Below, one piece after another: positions 51,100 through 61,898 of a stretch of DNA of 64,000 nucleotides. This stretch comes from Euwallacea fornicatus (lineage: Eukaryota; Arthropoda; Insecta; Coleoptera; Curculionidae). The stretch is from NCBI RefSeq assembly GCF_040115645.1, contig NC_089545.1, forward strand, positions 4,898,001-4,962,000, written 5' to 3'. Each line of letters starts with the position of its first letter. The stretch's first letter is position 1. Below the pieces are notes generated by a model. It saw only the letters and a program-made list of their open reading frames with translations. It was not told the origin of the DNA and ran no database searches. The translations under genes were made by a program, and so were the position numbers.

Positions 51100-51545
51100 T
51101 GGCTGCATCAACGACAAGGATGTTGGGCCTGCAGGAAAATATCTCACCAACGCCATCTACCGTGTTGTTTTTCCTACACTTCCACCAAGTCTTCGAGTGT
51201 AAGTGGCAGGACTTAGTGCACAGAGTCGAGCTATAGCTGAGACTAATTGACTGTTTAATTGACTCGAGATGAACCAGACTGACGAGATCTAATAGGATCG
51301 AAACCGGTCTTTGGGGTGATCGAGTTAATTAAACACAGAGCTGGAATGAGGCATAAAGGCGTAATGGGGCTTAATCTTCTCATATTTTTTCTGCGACTGT
51401 TTGCATTCATCTTCATTACTATAAGTCAGCTCTCCGCACGAAGTCCTACTGCGCTCGAAACTTAGCTCGAGGTACAACGAAAAGGACACGAGAGATGGCG
51501 CTTGCAGAATATATTCTTGCAGGTCCAACATACCTGCCCTTGACA
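51100..51545. repeat. Inverted pair of about 120-bp related units
   Basis: The unit at 51115-51235 (+) and the unit at 51415-51545 (-) share GATGTTGGGCCTGCAGGAA-like and CGCCATCT..CGTGT blocks and a common end (AGTC..GACTT.GTGC.GAG). The resemblance is visible even in translation (RMLGLQENI versus GMLDLQEYI). They are separated by about 180 bp and would form a hairpin. They look like two copies of an interspersed repeat rather than genes. Confidence 0.55.
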
Positions 51546-53248
51546 TTGCCGATTTCTCGCCGCACTTGACTGCACTAACCCGAGATGACTCAAATTGACG
51601 AGATCTGACATATCCAAAGACTGTTCTTGGCTCTGTTGAATACAGTTTTTATCGCTGATTCACCGTTCTGGGGTCGTCACGTCCTTATTTCCGTGCCGCC
51701 CCATAATTATGAGTTTTTCTCTTCTACAATGTGACTCTATCATATATGAAATCCCACGTTTCGACTTTCGACAATTGTCATCAACTTCAGAAGTCAGTTG
51801 AAAAAGAAAGTGACCCGCAGTCGCAGCATACCTCTTTTCGTTGATAACATTGCCTGATTATCTATAGATAATTTCTGAAGGTAACAAATAAAAATCCATC
51901 TTAAAAATAGTTTACGACGCAGCCTGTCGTAAAACGAAACAGCAGACTGGATCACGTTTTGATGGCGCGAGTGAATCTAAGCCAGAATTTACTGAGCCGA
52001 ATGTTTATAAACCCAAAGCACTTAAGTATCCGTTAAGTTGGATTAGTTAATGATCTTGTTAGGATCGACATAGACTCATTACGATTTTTGTGGAAATTGG
52101 GCAAAACCCTGGCAGTAAATTATAATTCCAAAGCGCCAAATACGATCCCAAAACTTCGTAATTATTTTCTTGTATCATAAAGCAGAAATTTACACGATTA
52201 TTTTATGTATCATAGAATAATACTCAAGTTTTCAGAACACACGTTTAATAGAAACAAACAAAGTAAATGTGCATGGGAAGCGCTTTGGAAAGACGTGTTC
52301 TTTTAACACCCTCCTGGAAGCGGGTGCGATTGACATGTTTGTTGAAAGAAAAGAAATTCGGGGAAAATATACAAATAGTGTTTCTTTGTTGAAAATCCAG
52401 CAGTCTGAAGCTAAAATTTACGAGCGACGCAGATCTACTTCATCATGTGAAATCCACTAGAACCTAAACGACAAATTCACTTTCACCATTCAAATTCAAC
52501 GGTACCGTATCAGGTTCCGTCCGACAAAGTCGCCAATAGCTCGCCTGTTTCGTTCTTATTGGAGGCAAATTCGAAATCAATACTTCACACCTCCCGAAGG
52601 CCTTTGATAAGGAAAAGCCGCCGAACCATGTGTCCCGCCCTGCTCCCCTCATCGAACTGATGGTCATTGACCAGGAACCCGAAACTGGTACCTATTCGGT
52701 TTGAGAGAGGATGTATGGGAAACATTTTTTTTTTAGTATAGAATTCTGGTTCACATTAAGAGATTATTAAAGCAGAAGTTTGTGAATGTTTTAATGGTGA
52801 ATTTTATAGGCCTCTGGTAGAACGTTTCCTTGTTAAAATCGCGGAATTATGAACTCTATTTAATTAGAAAGTAAATGTTTGGTTGGGTTCAAGTTAAAAT
52901 GGTTATTTTTGGTAAAGTCGCTGCCACCTCATTGGTAAAGTTACCGCTGCCTCATTAATAATTAGAATTTGATGGTAAACTCTTTGGTGCAAGTGAATAT
53001 AAGCGTGATTTGGTTGAACACGGTTTAACTTTAATTTGGCTAAACCGTCGTAACACGTTAAGTTCAAATTTAACTTGGCGACACCCGTGGAACGTGATCC
53101 CGAGCAATAGTTTTCGCCGAAGAAAATTGTAACCAAAAGGTGTCTGAAAAAATCCGTTGTACAGAGGGCTTCAATTGTGTCAATCCAGTGATGAATTTAT
53201 GACATCTTTTTCAAGAACTTCCGAAAAAAATGTTTCCTTTGGTTTCAG
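51546..53248 (+). other. Wnt6: Wnt6 intron 1, 3' end
   Basis: No exon recognised. A short imperfect tandem duplication is present near 52910-52960 (GGTAAAGT..CGCTGCC.CCTCATT twice). It ends in TTTCAG at 53248, the acceptor of exon 2. Confidence 0.5.
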
Positions 53249-53472
53249 GGCCTCCGGCAGTGACCTGATCTTTAATCCATCCCAAATGTGTAATAAAAAA
53301 CATGAAAAACAGCGACTCAAATTGGTAGAACTTTGCAAGAAAAAGCATGATCTCTTCGACTTTGTCACCGATGGAGTGCGATTGGCTCAGTCGGAGTGCC
53401 AGCACCAGTTCAGGCACAGGCGCTGGAACTGCACCAGTGCGAAAAAAAGTATTAAGAAAGTTATGTTGAGAG
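53249..53472 (+). CDS. Wnt6: Wnt6, coding exon 2
   Basis: This is the start of the mature secreted Wnt6 ligand. It reads (W)ASGSDLIFNPSQMCNKK, then LVELCKKKHDLFDFV and DGVRLAQSECQHQFRHRRWNC, ending TSAKKSIKKVMLR. The ECQ.QFR.RRWNC block is a universal Wnt signature, and WNCTSA carries a conserved N-glycosylation site. The GSD.I.NP..MC start with a long helical segment is the N-terminal alpha-helical domain. The acceptor TTTCAG (53243-53248) and donor GTAAGT (53473) leave phase 1. The true exon starts within a longer open frame that begins upstream at 53157; that upstream part is intron, as shown by the acceptor and by the family alignment. Confidence 0.92.
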
Positions 53473-55489
53473 GTAAGTACCTAGATGTATATTTTTACGG
53501 GCGTACATGAAAAATAATCTTGAAATATTCAACTCTATGCGGGAAATTCAACTGCTGTAATCTTACCAACAGAATCAACTTTGCGCACTCAATAGGAAAG
53601 ACATTATTAAGGCCATTTTAATATTTGTTCGCCGGCTTTTTACTAATTAATTTTAAGGTTTATAGTTAATAGAAACAACTGTCAACGGATTTCGTCTATT
53701 AAAAAATTATACAGCGACCGACGAAAAGTGCGCATGATACTGGACTTTTTTTTTTTATTTGAATTTATCAGAAAATTTTATTCTGGATAAAAATTTGTGC
53801 ATTCCTGCAAACTCAAAACGCAGTTTGCAAAATTTGAATATCGCATTTAATACGGGGGAGACTCGAAAAATATGAAAAAGGCTCATGAGTAGAGTACCGT
53901 TATTTTTAATTTTAGATTAAAAATATATTAAAGAAAGTTGTTTGGAATTAAATGATAAGTCTAACAATAAAGTTTTAAGTTTCCATTGCATAAAACAGTT
54001 TTTCGGATTTTCTTAATGATTTACTCCGTATGGAATGTACAACAAATTCATTTGATATGCCATTTTCGTTTCAGAGACGATTTAAAAATACAAATAATAT
54101 TATTTGTACTCTTACATTTTATTATATTGTATTTTGTATTATTGTATTATTTTGTATTATATTGTGTTTTGATACGAAACTTGCACATTAAATAAATTTG
54201 TCTTATTTTCTCTACGGGATAAGTCTAAAAAAAAATTCAAAAAAGTGTTTTATGGAATAGAAAAAAATGAGACTACATAGATAAGATAGATGTTGCAAGC
54301 TGCGTGTTAAATGTGCAGGAATGCACAAACTTTAACCAAGAATAAAATTTTCTGGTAAATTCAAATAAAAAAACGGATATGGTGCGTAGTCTCGGCCTGT
54401 CACTGGGTATGTTATTCAAAATTTCGATTTTACATTTATACTTGTTATTTCCATGTATCGTACTTCTCTAGATATTTACTGATAAAAACGTACTATAGAA
54501 AAGTCAGGTCCGTATCACAAATATTTTCCACATTTTTGCATTTTTGTGGAAAAACAAAAAGTTACAAAATCACTCGTAAAATTACAAGTACATGTACTTA
54601 CGGGGTGTTTGCTGACAGTGAGACATGTTTTTTTTTCATGTTCTGACGATTACAACACGGATTTGTCCTATCTCAACTATCATAATTAACTACCATACTT
54701 ATACCTTTGAAAGATAATATCTAAAAAAAACAATTTTCAACTATAATAATTGCCCATTCAAAATTCAAGTGGCACTTGAACGGCTTTATCTAGAGCTCAG
54801 GCATTTTTTGAGGGGCCTCTTAATAACTGCTCAGACTGAAGATATCTGTTAAAGGCTGTTGACAAGTGAACATTATCTTGAATCTCTTACCTGCCAAGTT
54901 ATATCTGCATGTTAATCTCTATTCGGGGTTCGGAAGTCACTTATGGCAGTTTACACCTTGTAAAGCTAATTTATTGCTTACTTTTTCTTGACAAGGATGA
55001 GTCTGATTCGTGTTTTTGTTTAGTGTAGTATTTCAAAGCTTTAGGACGATATATAATTCAATTTTAAATTAATGAATGATTTAAAATTTGCTACCAATAA
55101 TGCAATCGAGGCATTAATCAAGATTAATAATATTAAAGAGAGATAATTTAAGAAGAGTTTTCATATTGTTCAATTCAAATTACCTCTCACTTCGTTAAGT
55201 CTAAATTCGTCGTTACTTAATAAATAATGTCAGATATAGTCATGTCAATGAATCTTTCGTTGAGATTTGATTCCTCAGAAGCACCTATTTTTAATATATC
55301 TTTTCCGTTGACTGCGTTCAGTGTTTCTCTGTTTGAAAAGGAAAGTCCTGTAAACCTAGGTGGGCAATTGTTTGTTGTCGAAATACAGGGTGTGAATAGG
55401 TGAAAGTGGTTTTTGAGTCAGGCCTCTATCAATCTCTACATATGTATATTATTCGTCTCCAGATATTTAGAGAGAGCATTTATTTCCAG
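53473..55489 (+). other. Wnt6: Wnt6 intron 2
   Basis: 2.0 kb, GTAAGT to TTCCAG. It contains the fold-back element at 53712-54405 and lone transposon-like ends at 54603 (GGGGTGTTTG) and 55386 (ACAGGGTGTG). Confidence 0.85.
53712..54405. mobile_element. Fold-back element in Wnt6 intron 2
   Basis: The left end CAGCGACCGACGAAAAGTGC (preceded by TA) pairs with the right end; reversed, this reads CAGTGACAGGCCGAGACTACG. The match then becomes strong: TTTTTTTATTTGAATTTA.CAGAAAATTTTATTC and TTTGTGCATTCCTGC are shared. The arms are about 120-130 bp. The middle is very AT-rich with no transposase. Confidence 0.7.
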
Positions 55490-55610
55490 ATACTCGTGAG
55501 ACTGGATTTGTGAATGCCATATTAGCAGCTGGTATTACCTTCCAAGTAACTAGGGCCTGTACAAGAGGAGAACACATTGGGTGTTCATGTGATAAAGTTA
55601 GAAATAAGAA
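55490..55610 (+). CDS. Wnt6: Wnt6, coding exon 3
   Basis: The exon reads DTRETGFVNAILAAGI, then TFQVTRACTRGEHIGCSC and DKVRNKK. DTRETGFVNAI.AAG..V.RACT is characteristic of Wnt6 and separates it from Wnt1 and Wnt10. It encodes part of the N-terminal helical domain with three conserved cysteines (RAC, GCSC). The first aspartate codon is split (G|AT) and the exon ends in phase 2 before GTAAGT at 55611. All junctions keep the frame. Confidence 0.93.
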
Positions 55611-56090
55611 GTAAGTAATTTCACATTTGCATAGAATATATCGATAATAGAATACTCAGATTACACGAAATGATCCAAATTTATCATCATACACAGCACA
55701 TTGCGTCTAATATAACCAACTTTGAAATTCTTAAATCCCCCTTTTGATTATTTTTGATTTTCGATAAAAATTCTTTACGGAAAAGATCTAAAGAATATAC
55801 AGGGTACGAAGAAAGGCTGGCAGATCGAAATTTTTTGAAATGCGTCACCTTGTATATTGTTATGAGAATTGATGGGGGTCTTCCCCATGAAATCACAAGA
55901 AATCGGTATAAATTTGAGTCAACATCCAGTCCTCGAGACTCTCGTTGTTGATGGTCCCATTTAATAATCCCAAAATACAAGTATGGGTCACTTTTGGCAG
56001 CCCTGTATATGCAATATGTAGAATTATAATTAAAAAAATTTACTGTTTTCCTCGACTTCTCACGCTTGAACTTTTATTATCTATTTACAG
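55611..56090 (+). other. Wnt6: Wnt6 intron 3
   Basis: 480 bp, GTAAGT to TTTACAG. It contains a possible small MITE at about 55800-56009, which begins CAGGGTACG and ends GCCCTGTATA. Confidence 0.85.
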
Positions 56091-56268
56091 AAAAAGTAAG
56101 AAAAAGAAAGTGTCAAACGTGCCAGAAAATGAATGGGCATGGGCTGGCTGTGGAGAAAACATAGAATATGGAATCAAGAGGTCTAAAGACTTTCTCGATA
56201 CCCGGTACAAGAAGAAGAGTGACATGAAAACTTTAGTCAAATTACACAACTATGTTGCTGGTCGATTA
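56091..56268 (+). CDS. Wnt6: Wnt6, coding exon 4
   Basis: It starts with a lysine-rich run (KSKKKKVSNVPENE), then WAWAGCGENIEYGIKRSKDFLDT, then a second basic stretch and VKLHNYVAGRL. The W.W.GC..N...G block is the Wnt landmark usually written WEWGGCSDNI; here the second glycine is replaced by alanine (WAWAGC). The final VKLHNYVAGRL corresponds to the (N)LHNNEAGR element that precedes the conserved phase-0 intron, which is present here too (donor GTAAGT at 56269). Lysine density in the loops is high compared with other Wnts. Confidence 0.92.
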
Positions 56269-56433
56269 GTAAGTGTACCTTAATTTTAGCCTATTAGTAC
56301 GCATTTGTATCTCGTCGACGAATTAAATGGTAGCCTTGCTGTGGTAACATTCACTTAACATCCGCTCGCCAATTATTGACCTAATTCTCTATAAATCTTA
56401 TTGACTACACTAATCCAATTAAATCTTTTTCAG
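56269..56433 (+). other. Wnt6: Wnt6 intron 4
   Basis: 165 bp, GTAAGT to TTTTTCAG, phase 0. This is the same intron position as the one before the wg exon at 3711, an ancestral Wnt intron. Confidence 0.9.
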
Positions 56434-56895
56434 GCAATCAAAAACAACATGCACAAAGAATGCAAATGTCACGGCTTGTCCGGTTCATGCGCCCTCAAAA
56501 CTTGCATAAGGAAAATGCCCACTTTTCGGGAGGTGGGTAATAGACTGAAAGAACGTTTCGATGGGGCAGCGAAAGTTATCCCGGGGAACGACGGGAAGAG
56601 CTTCATCCCAGAGGGCGCCACCATCAAGACCCCGAGCAGAACAGATTTAGTCTACTCAGAGGAATCTCCAAACTTCTGCTCTGCAAATGCCACGTTGGGA
56701 AGTTTCGGAACTTCAGGCAGGGAGTGCAATGAGACTTCTCCAGGTGAAGACGGTTGTGGAATTCTATGCTGTAACAGGGGACATCGATCTTATAGTCAGA
56801 TAGAGCAGAAGAGCTGCCATTGCGAATTTCATTTCTGTTGTGACGTCAAATGTAAAACTTGTAACGAAACTGTCAGGTACAGCATTTGTCACTGA
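56434..56895 (+). CDS. Wnt6: Wnt6, coding exon 5 (last)
   Basis: It encodes 153 residues and the stop TGA (56893-56895). Order: AIKNNMHKECKCHGLSGSC with the Porcupine-acylated serine, ALKTCIRKMPTFREVG, NRLKERFDGAAKVIPGND, a hinge rich in Wnt6-type residues (SFIPEGATIKTPSRTDLVY), then the C-terminal cysteine domain (SPNFCSANATLG, GRECNETSPGEDGCGILCC, CHCEFHFCCDVKC, YSICH). PGNDGK.FIPEG.TIK and TDLVYSE.SP.FC identify Wnt6. The five exons sum to 344 residues with exactly 24 cysteines after the signal peptide, the Wnt standard. Oddities: CIRKMP where CW.KMP is normal, CCNRGH where CCGRGY is normal, and FHFCCDV where FHWCCEV is normal. NAT, NET and NETV are potential glycosylation sites. Confidence 0.94.
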   Translation, partial: AIKNNMHKECKCHGLSGSCALKTCIRKMPTFREVGNRLKERFDGAAKVIPGNDGKSFIPEGATIKTPSRTDLVYSEESPNFCSANATLGSFGTSGRECNETSPGEDGCGILCCNRGHRSYSQIEQKSCHCEFHFCCDVKCKTCNETVRYSICH

Positions 56896-56983
56896 ATTTG
56901 TGATCTGTGAAAGTTATTTGGACTTTTTGTATATAATTGTAATTATTTATCGTATTGTCTCTACTTGTGATTTTTCCGTTACT

Positions 56984-56989
56984 AATAAA
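56984..56989 (+). terminator. Wnt6: Wnt6 polyadenylation signal
   Basis: AATAAA about 90 bp after the stop codon, followed within about 30 bp by T-rich sequence. The predicted 3'UTR is therefore about 110 bases, far shorter than that of wg. Confidence 0.65.
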
Positions 56990-57009
56990 AGCTTGTATAT
57001 ACTAATAGA

Positions 57010-58099
57010 TTGGTTTTATTTCTCTGTTTGTCAGTGATTCAACGTAACAAATCAAATCGAGTCATAAAACATGGAGACTATCAAAACGTCTATCGTCATA
57101 AGCAAATACGAGGAAAGCTGAGCACAAGCCTTAATCCCATACTCGTTCAGGCTTTTTTCGGAATCTCAATAGCGTTAAGTAGACTATCTATCAGATAATG
57201 TAAATTCAGTCTAAAAAAGATCATATGGATAGTGAAACCCTTCTATTAAGTATTTTTTGAATTCGCAATGCTTGATTATAGCAAAAATTCGCTAATAAAC
57301 ATTTTAATTATGGGAAATACTATAAACAAGTTCTGAAGAGTCGGTCGATGGTTTCGTCAAATTGGGGTACATCATCACGTTCATGTTTATCAGCCGATTT
57401 TTGGTCAATAAATACGTGATTCGGTGGGACAGCTTACCTGTCCGCCGATCAAAAGTCTGTGGTTTGCGGTGACCCTAAAAGTTAAATTAGATTAGATTAG
57501 ATTCCAAATGGAAGAGCCTAGAGGTGTCCGTATATCGTGATCTAACAGTTCTGTTCGTGCCAAGACGCTGGTTATTCTATAGAATTAGGACATAGAGTCT
57601 TTTTATTCATGTATAAACTGTCTTCCCTCGATATCTTCGAAAAAAACTTTTTTTACATTACCTCACGAGTCTGTTTTAATCATACCTCGTGCTTGTTATT
57701 AACAATATGTCCTAGAAGATAACAGGTGATGGTCCAGTGACAATGGGCACGTTGGTAAAGCTAAGTAAATTATTGCTTCCATAGTGGAAAATCAGCCTAA
57801 AAATCATCAAACTTTTAAAATTACAGGGTGAAAAAGGAATCACTTGGTTCTCGATCTTTACGTTTATCTTTTCTAGATAATTTTTGCTTCGGCCTATATC
57901 AGTCAACATTTTATTTAAGTGTAATTGTCAGAATGCATTTAAAGCTTAAGGCCCTAAGGGAAATTCCCAGTTATTCTTTCATTTTTGAACTTCAATCAAA
58001 TTTAGCACGTTTCTTTGCTATGACAAAGTAAAAAAAACAGAATATCTCCTGGACTTTTTCTAGAAGATTAGAAAACTTGTAACCAGATATGTGAGCGTG
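57010..58099. other. Intergenic DNA downstream of Wnt6, part 1
   Basis: No gene recognised. A short AGATT tandem run is near 57487-57502 and a lone transposon-like end (ACAGGGTGAAA) is at 57823. Confidence 0.45.
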
Positions 58100-58490
58100 A
58101 TACTAAGCGAACCTTGTTTGTCCTCATAACGCCGGGTTGGTATCTTTCGGGATACCGACAAGCTAAACCCCTTCCCTGTCTTCACCCCGAATCCCCATCG
58201 GAGCCTCCGTTAGGCGTTACTTCGGGAGAGTTCCTATAATTGTGTTTTTTTGGCTATATTTATATTATTACTTATATTATCAGTCAGGAAAGTGTTACAG
58301 AAACCGAAGTCTCGTAATACAACACGAGTTACACAAAACAGCTAATAAAGGGTTTCATACATGTTTTTTCCAGTTTTGATCCCTGCTCAAGAAATAAGAA
58401 ATAATATAGAAATTTGAAATTATTTAAGTTGTAACCTGTCTCTGCGGAACTAGAACAACTTTAGTGGTGACCCGCCCCGTTCATCAACTG
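58100..58490 (+). mobile_element. Possible solo LTR of a retrotransposon
   Basis: A GC-richer block (58130-58240) is followed by AATAAAGGGTTTCATACA near 58345 and then CTTTAGTGGTGACCCG near 58461. A poly(A) signal inside the block, ending at a TTTAGTGGTGACC-like junction, resembles the end of an insect LTR plus the sequence next to the primer-binding site. No internal gag-pol or second LTR is visible and the TG start was not pinned down. Confidence 0.3.
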
Positions 58491-61400
58491 AGTGAAAAAA
58501 CCAAGGTAATACTTTTACTAGTTTGGTACAGGTTTTGATTAAGAAATCTGTCGCTTTGTTGGCAAAAGTTTTTTCTTATGAAAATTCAATACATCTGTTT
58601 TCTTTGCCATTGGTATCGGTCCATATGAGCAACCGCTACTAAATGAAAGAATTTGTTCCTGAGGCATCATGGGACCTGCCAGTTAAGTCCGAGTTTGGGT
58701 GCTCGCCAGTAAAAAAGTGAATTTATCTAAGATGCTGTTGTTCGACTCTTCCAAAAACAAGTAACATCATACCGTATTAAAAAAATCTCTGAGACCACCC
58801 ACGTAACAATTCCAACTTTCTTTTAGTTGTGAATGCTTGTCACGCGAACGCATATTAAGAGCTTTTAAAAGGTCCGTGTTGATTTAACTGTTGTATAATA
58901 TGAAGTTATTAAAAAGTCGACCGTTAATGTTCATAAACATAATGTGACCGTGGGTCTGAATTTCGACCGATTTAATCAATATAAAGTGCCAGTTGGTCGG
59001 CATGATTGCCGATACCGCCAAAACATACCCGTAGAATGTTCTTTGTGTCGACATCGAGGCGCACGTTGGTTTAAACGAACGAACATCCTCACGTCATTAT
59101 ATTAAAGAGAACTTTATAGTTAAACAAATGCACAATTGAGAAAATTATTAACTCCAATTTTTATTGCATCATATCGATGTTTATTGATTGAGATTGAAAC
59201 AACAATAGTTTGGCAACAACGCCTGCGGCAAGGTACGATTTTTATTTCTGATCCAAAATTTATGTCCTCGGCCTATGAAGATGTCCGAACATGCCCCCTG
59301 GGAAGTGGTGAACCAGTCAAAATTGGGTGGTCTTTATACACGATAATTATTTCAAATGAGTTTAATAAATAAGAAAAGTTTATTGACATTATGACAGGAT
59401 TAAAAATGGTGACCCTAAGTTCACTTAAGTATGCATTTTTCGTTTTAGTTGAAATAATTACTGTACCTAGAAGCGGACACAATGCCTTCAGAAACGTTTT
59501 TGTTTTAAACTATAGAGCATTAACAAAAAATCAATGTAGTTTTTAGCACTTAAACGTCGTGTAAGTAGAGGACCACTAGACGTCCACAATTGTATAGTTT
59601 TTCTGCCCTTTTTCCCGACTATGTCCAAACGACTTTCAATCTATCAGTTTTCGTATCAGCGTCACCATTTTAATGAATCTAGACAATCCACACACTTTGC
59701 AACCCAATTATGTAAGTATAACAACTCCCTTTCACTTCATGGACTCACGGAGCTCAAAAATATCACTCGGATCATTACACCTCACCACACCTAAAGGCTG
59801 TGGAGCTACCAGAGGGTAAGTTCTCCATCTTGCAGTGCGAAAAGGGATCGCTCTTCCAGGTGTTGCACTTGTTTGTGTCTCGGCATTTCATCATCGGATG
59901 ACTATAATCTAAATTCAGAACTCTCATTAATTCCCTTCAGACATTGTTGGTGAGTGTGAAACATTGGCGGCCAAAAAACTGGGTTAGACGATTGTCCTCA
60001 GGTTTTTGGGGCCATCGTGGCATTGGGGATCCTCACAAAGGCCACTAAGCGCTTCAGTTTTTCGATGCTCGCATGGGGCGGATCTTATTGTTGCGGTCAG
60101 ATCAAAGAGAGTGCCGCGATCTATTTGAACTGCAATACTGATTTCGCGCATATCTCCTCCACACCAATCTCCAAGAACGGCGCCTCCACTATCAAAACAT
60201 GATTTTTGTTAATTTTGCCTTGTTCCTTTGTGCCTTTTTTGGGAGAAAATTCCAGTTTACAAAATATCAAACTCACATAGAACATAGTGGACGCAACAAC
60301 GAGTTTAGACGATTGAAGGTAACAAGCAACTTTCGGCATTATGCGAATATGTAAAATGTGACATAATGCCTAATTTGCCAAAAAGGGCGGACAGGACTAG
60401 AAAACACAATGCTGTGTCCACTGTTTCTAGATCGTTCTGCGACAGCCTCCTGAATAAGGTGACCTTTTCTCCCTACAAAACTAGACAAAACTATTTTCCT
60501 CGGTCGTATTCGGTATCCTTGGGGGTTGGAGCTTACTTCACATTGCTGCATATTACAGAGGGTCACCAAACAATGGCACCATAAGTAACAATAGCCCCCC
60601 TTCCTCTCCAGACTGCACAGCAAAACCAGAGGGGAACTGTCTGTTTCGGACCCCGATATACTTGAAGAACTTGTTTTTACGTCCAAAGGGCATGTCCTGA
60701 GATAATTCATCGATCCAATAACAACGAAAACCATATCGAAAAAATTATTTCTTAGCGAAGGATTTCTCTCCACCTATTGTAGTATAAAATAAAGCGAACT
60801 TATACTTATGCAACGCCTAAGAACAACGACCCTAAATTAAATTAATGTAAAGTTGGCCCTGTAACTTTATCTAAATGATCGTCCGGAAGAGATTAAATCG
60901 TATTCGCCCCAAGATGAACGACTCCATCAAACACATCTGTTCAAATATTCCCGCTTGGTTACAACTCCATCAACCAAACGAATGTAACGAGCTAACGCAA
61001 TGAGTGGAGAATTTCAATCTCCACTGTTAGAGGCTCATTGAGGGTAACGATTGGACTTACAATGCCATTCTAACCTATTAAAAATTGGACGGTCAATTTT
61101 TTTGTCCCTGTATGAATGCCAGCGGGAGTAGCCGATTTTGACGTACAAATGAGGTTAGAAATCTCACAAATGTCAAATTTCAATAGACAAGTTCTGAAAT
61201 TTTAACCTCACTATGTCAAAAATTTACGCAACAATCCATTTTTTTAGATCCCAGGTAAACAAGCTGGGCACGTCTTCAACAACGATAATGATAATGACAG
61301 AAACTAAGTAGGAAATGCTTCCTTACTAATTTGACGTTAGAATTTGAATACTTTTAGAGATATAATCGATAATTTCATTATGGTTTAAAGGATTTACATC

Positions 61401-61898
61401 CACGTGCAAATTAGTTCAGTTGTTAATCCAGAATAAATCAAAGTTGTAGTACCAGTCCGCAATGGAACCATTGACAATCGATATAATCATCAAGTCTAGA
61501 CCCGGTAGATCATTTTTATATCATCACTTTTCATAATCTGAAAGAATTCCGGGCATTTTAAGAGAGCATTTTAAATGGGGAAACGGCGCGTTGTCGATGT
61601 TTCCGAAAGATATAAACCGTCGAGTGAAATATTCAGGCGCAATATCACAAAAATTAAATTAGTTCGTTACGGCATTCCGACGAGAAGCGGGGAATTCCCG
61701 ACATTCTTGAGAGATGCGTCCGGGGAAAAGGCCGATTATGTGCCCGTGTTGAATTGTTTGGATGCCCGGATTTCGAGTTTGTTTTTATTAAAATATGGTT
61801 CATGTAAAATGCGAGTAAACTTATGAAATCAAGAATGCTACAGGCGCTTTACCCTCGAAAAAGGTGTTTCGCAACATTCAAAATTTCCAAAATTTACG
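58491..61898. other. Intergenic DNA downstream of Wnt6, part 2
   Basis: No known gene recognised. The stretch 59790-60780 is less AT-rich and has several unusually long open segments on both strands, including a 144-codon - strand frame (60339-60773). On the + strand are fragments such as VFGAIVALGILTKATKRF (near 60005) and FGILGGWSLLHIAAYYRG (near 60508) in different frames. It may be a decayed gene or mobile element; I cannot name it. Confidence 0.35.

Noticed and set aside
53157..53248. Upstream extension of Wnt6 exon 2 to an ATG at 53157 as an alternative start
   Set aside because: The extension has no signal peptide, and a good TTTCAG acceptor sits exactly where family similarity begins.
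55800..56009. Possible 210-bp MITE in Wnt6 intron 3
   Set aside because: Only the terminal words (CAGGGTACG, GCCCTG) match; inner arms do not pair, so it is mentioned only as a possibility in the intron entry.
61575..61826. 83-codon + strand frame starting MGKRRVVDVSERYK
   Set aside because: No family recognised, no poly(A) or promoter context; length is compatible with chance.
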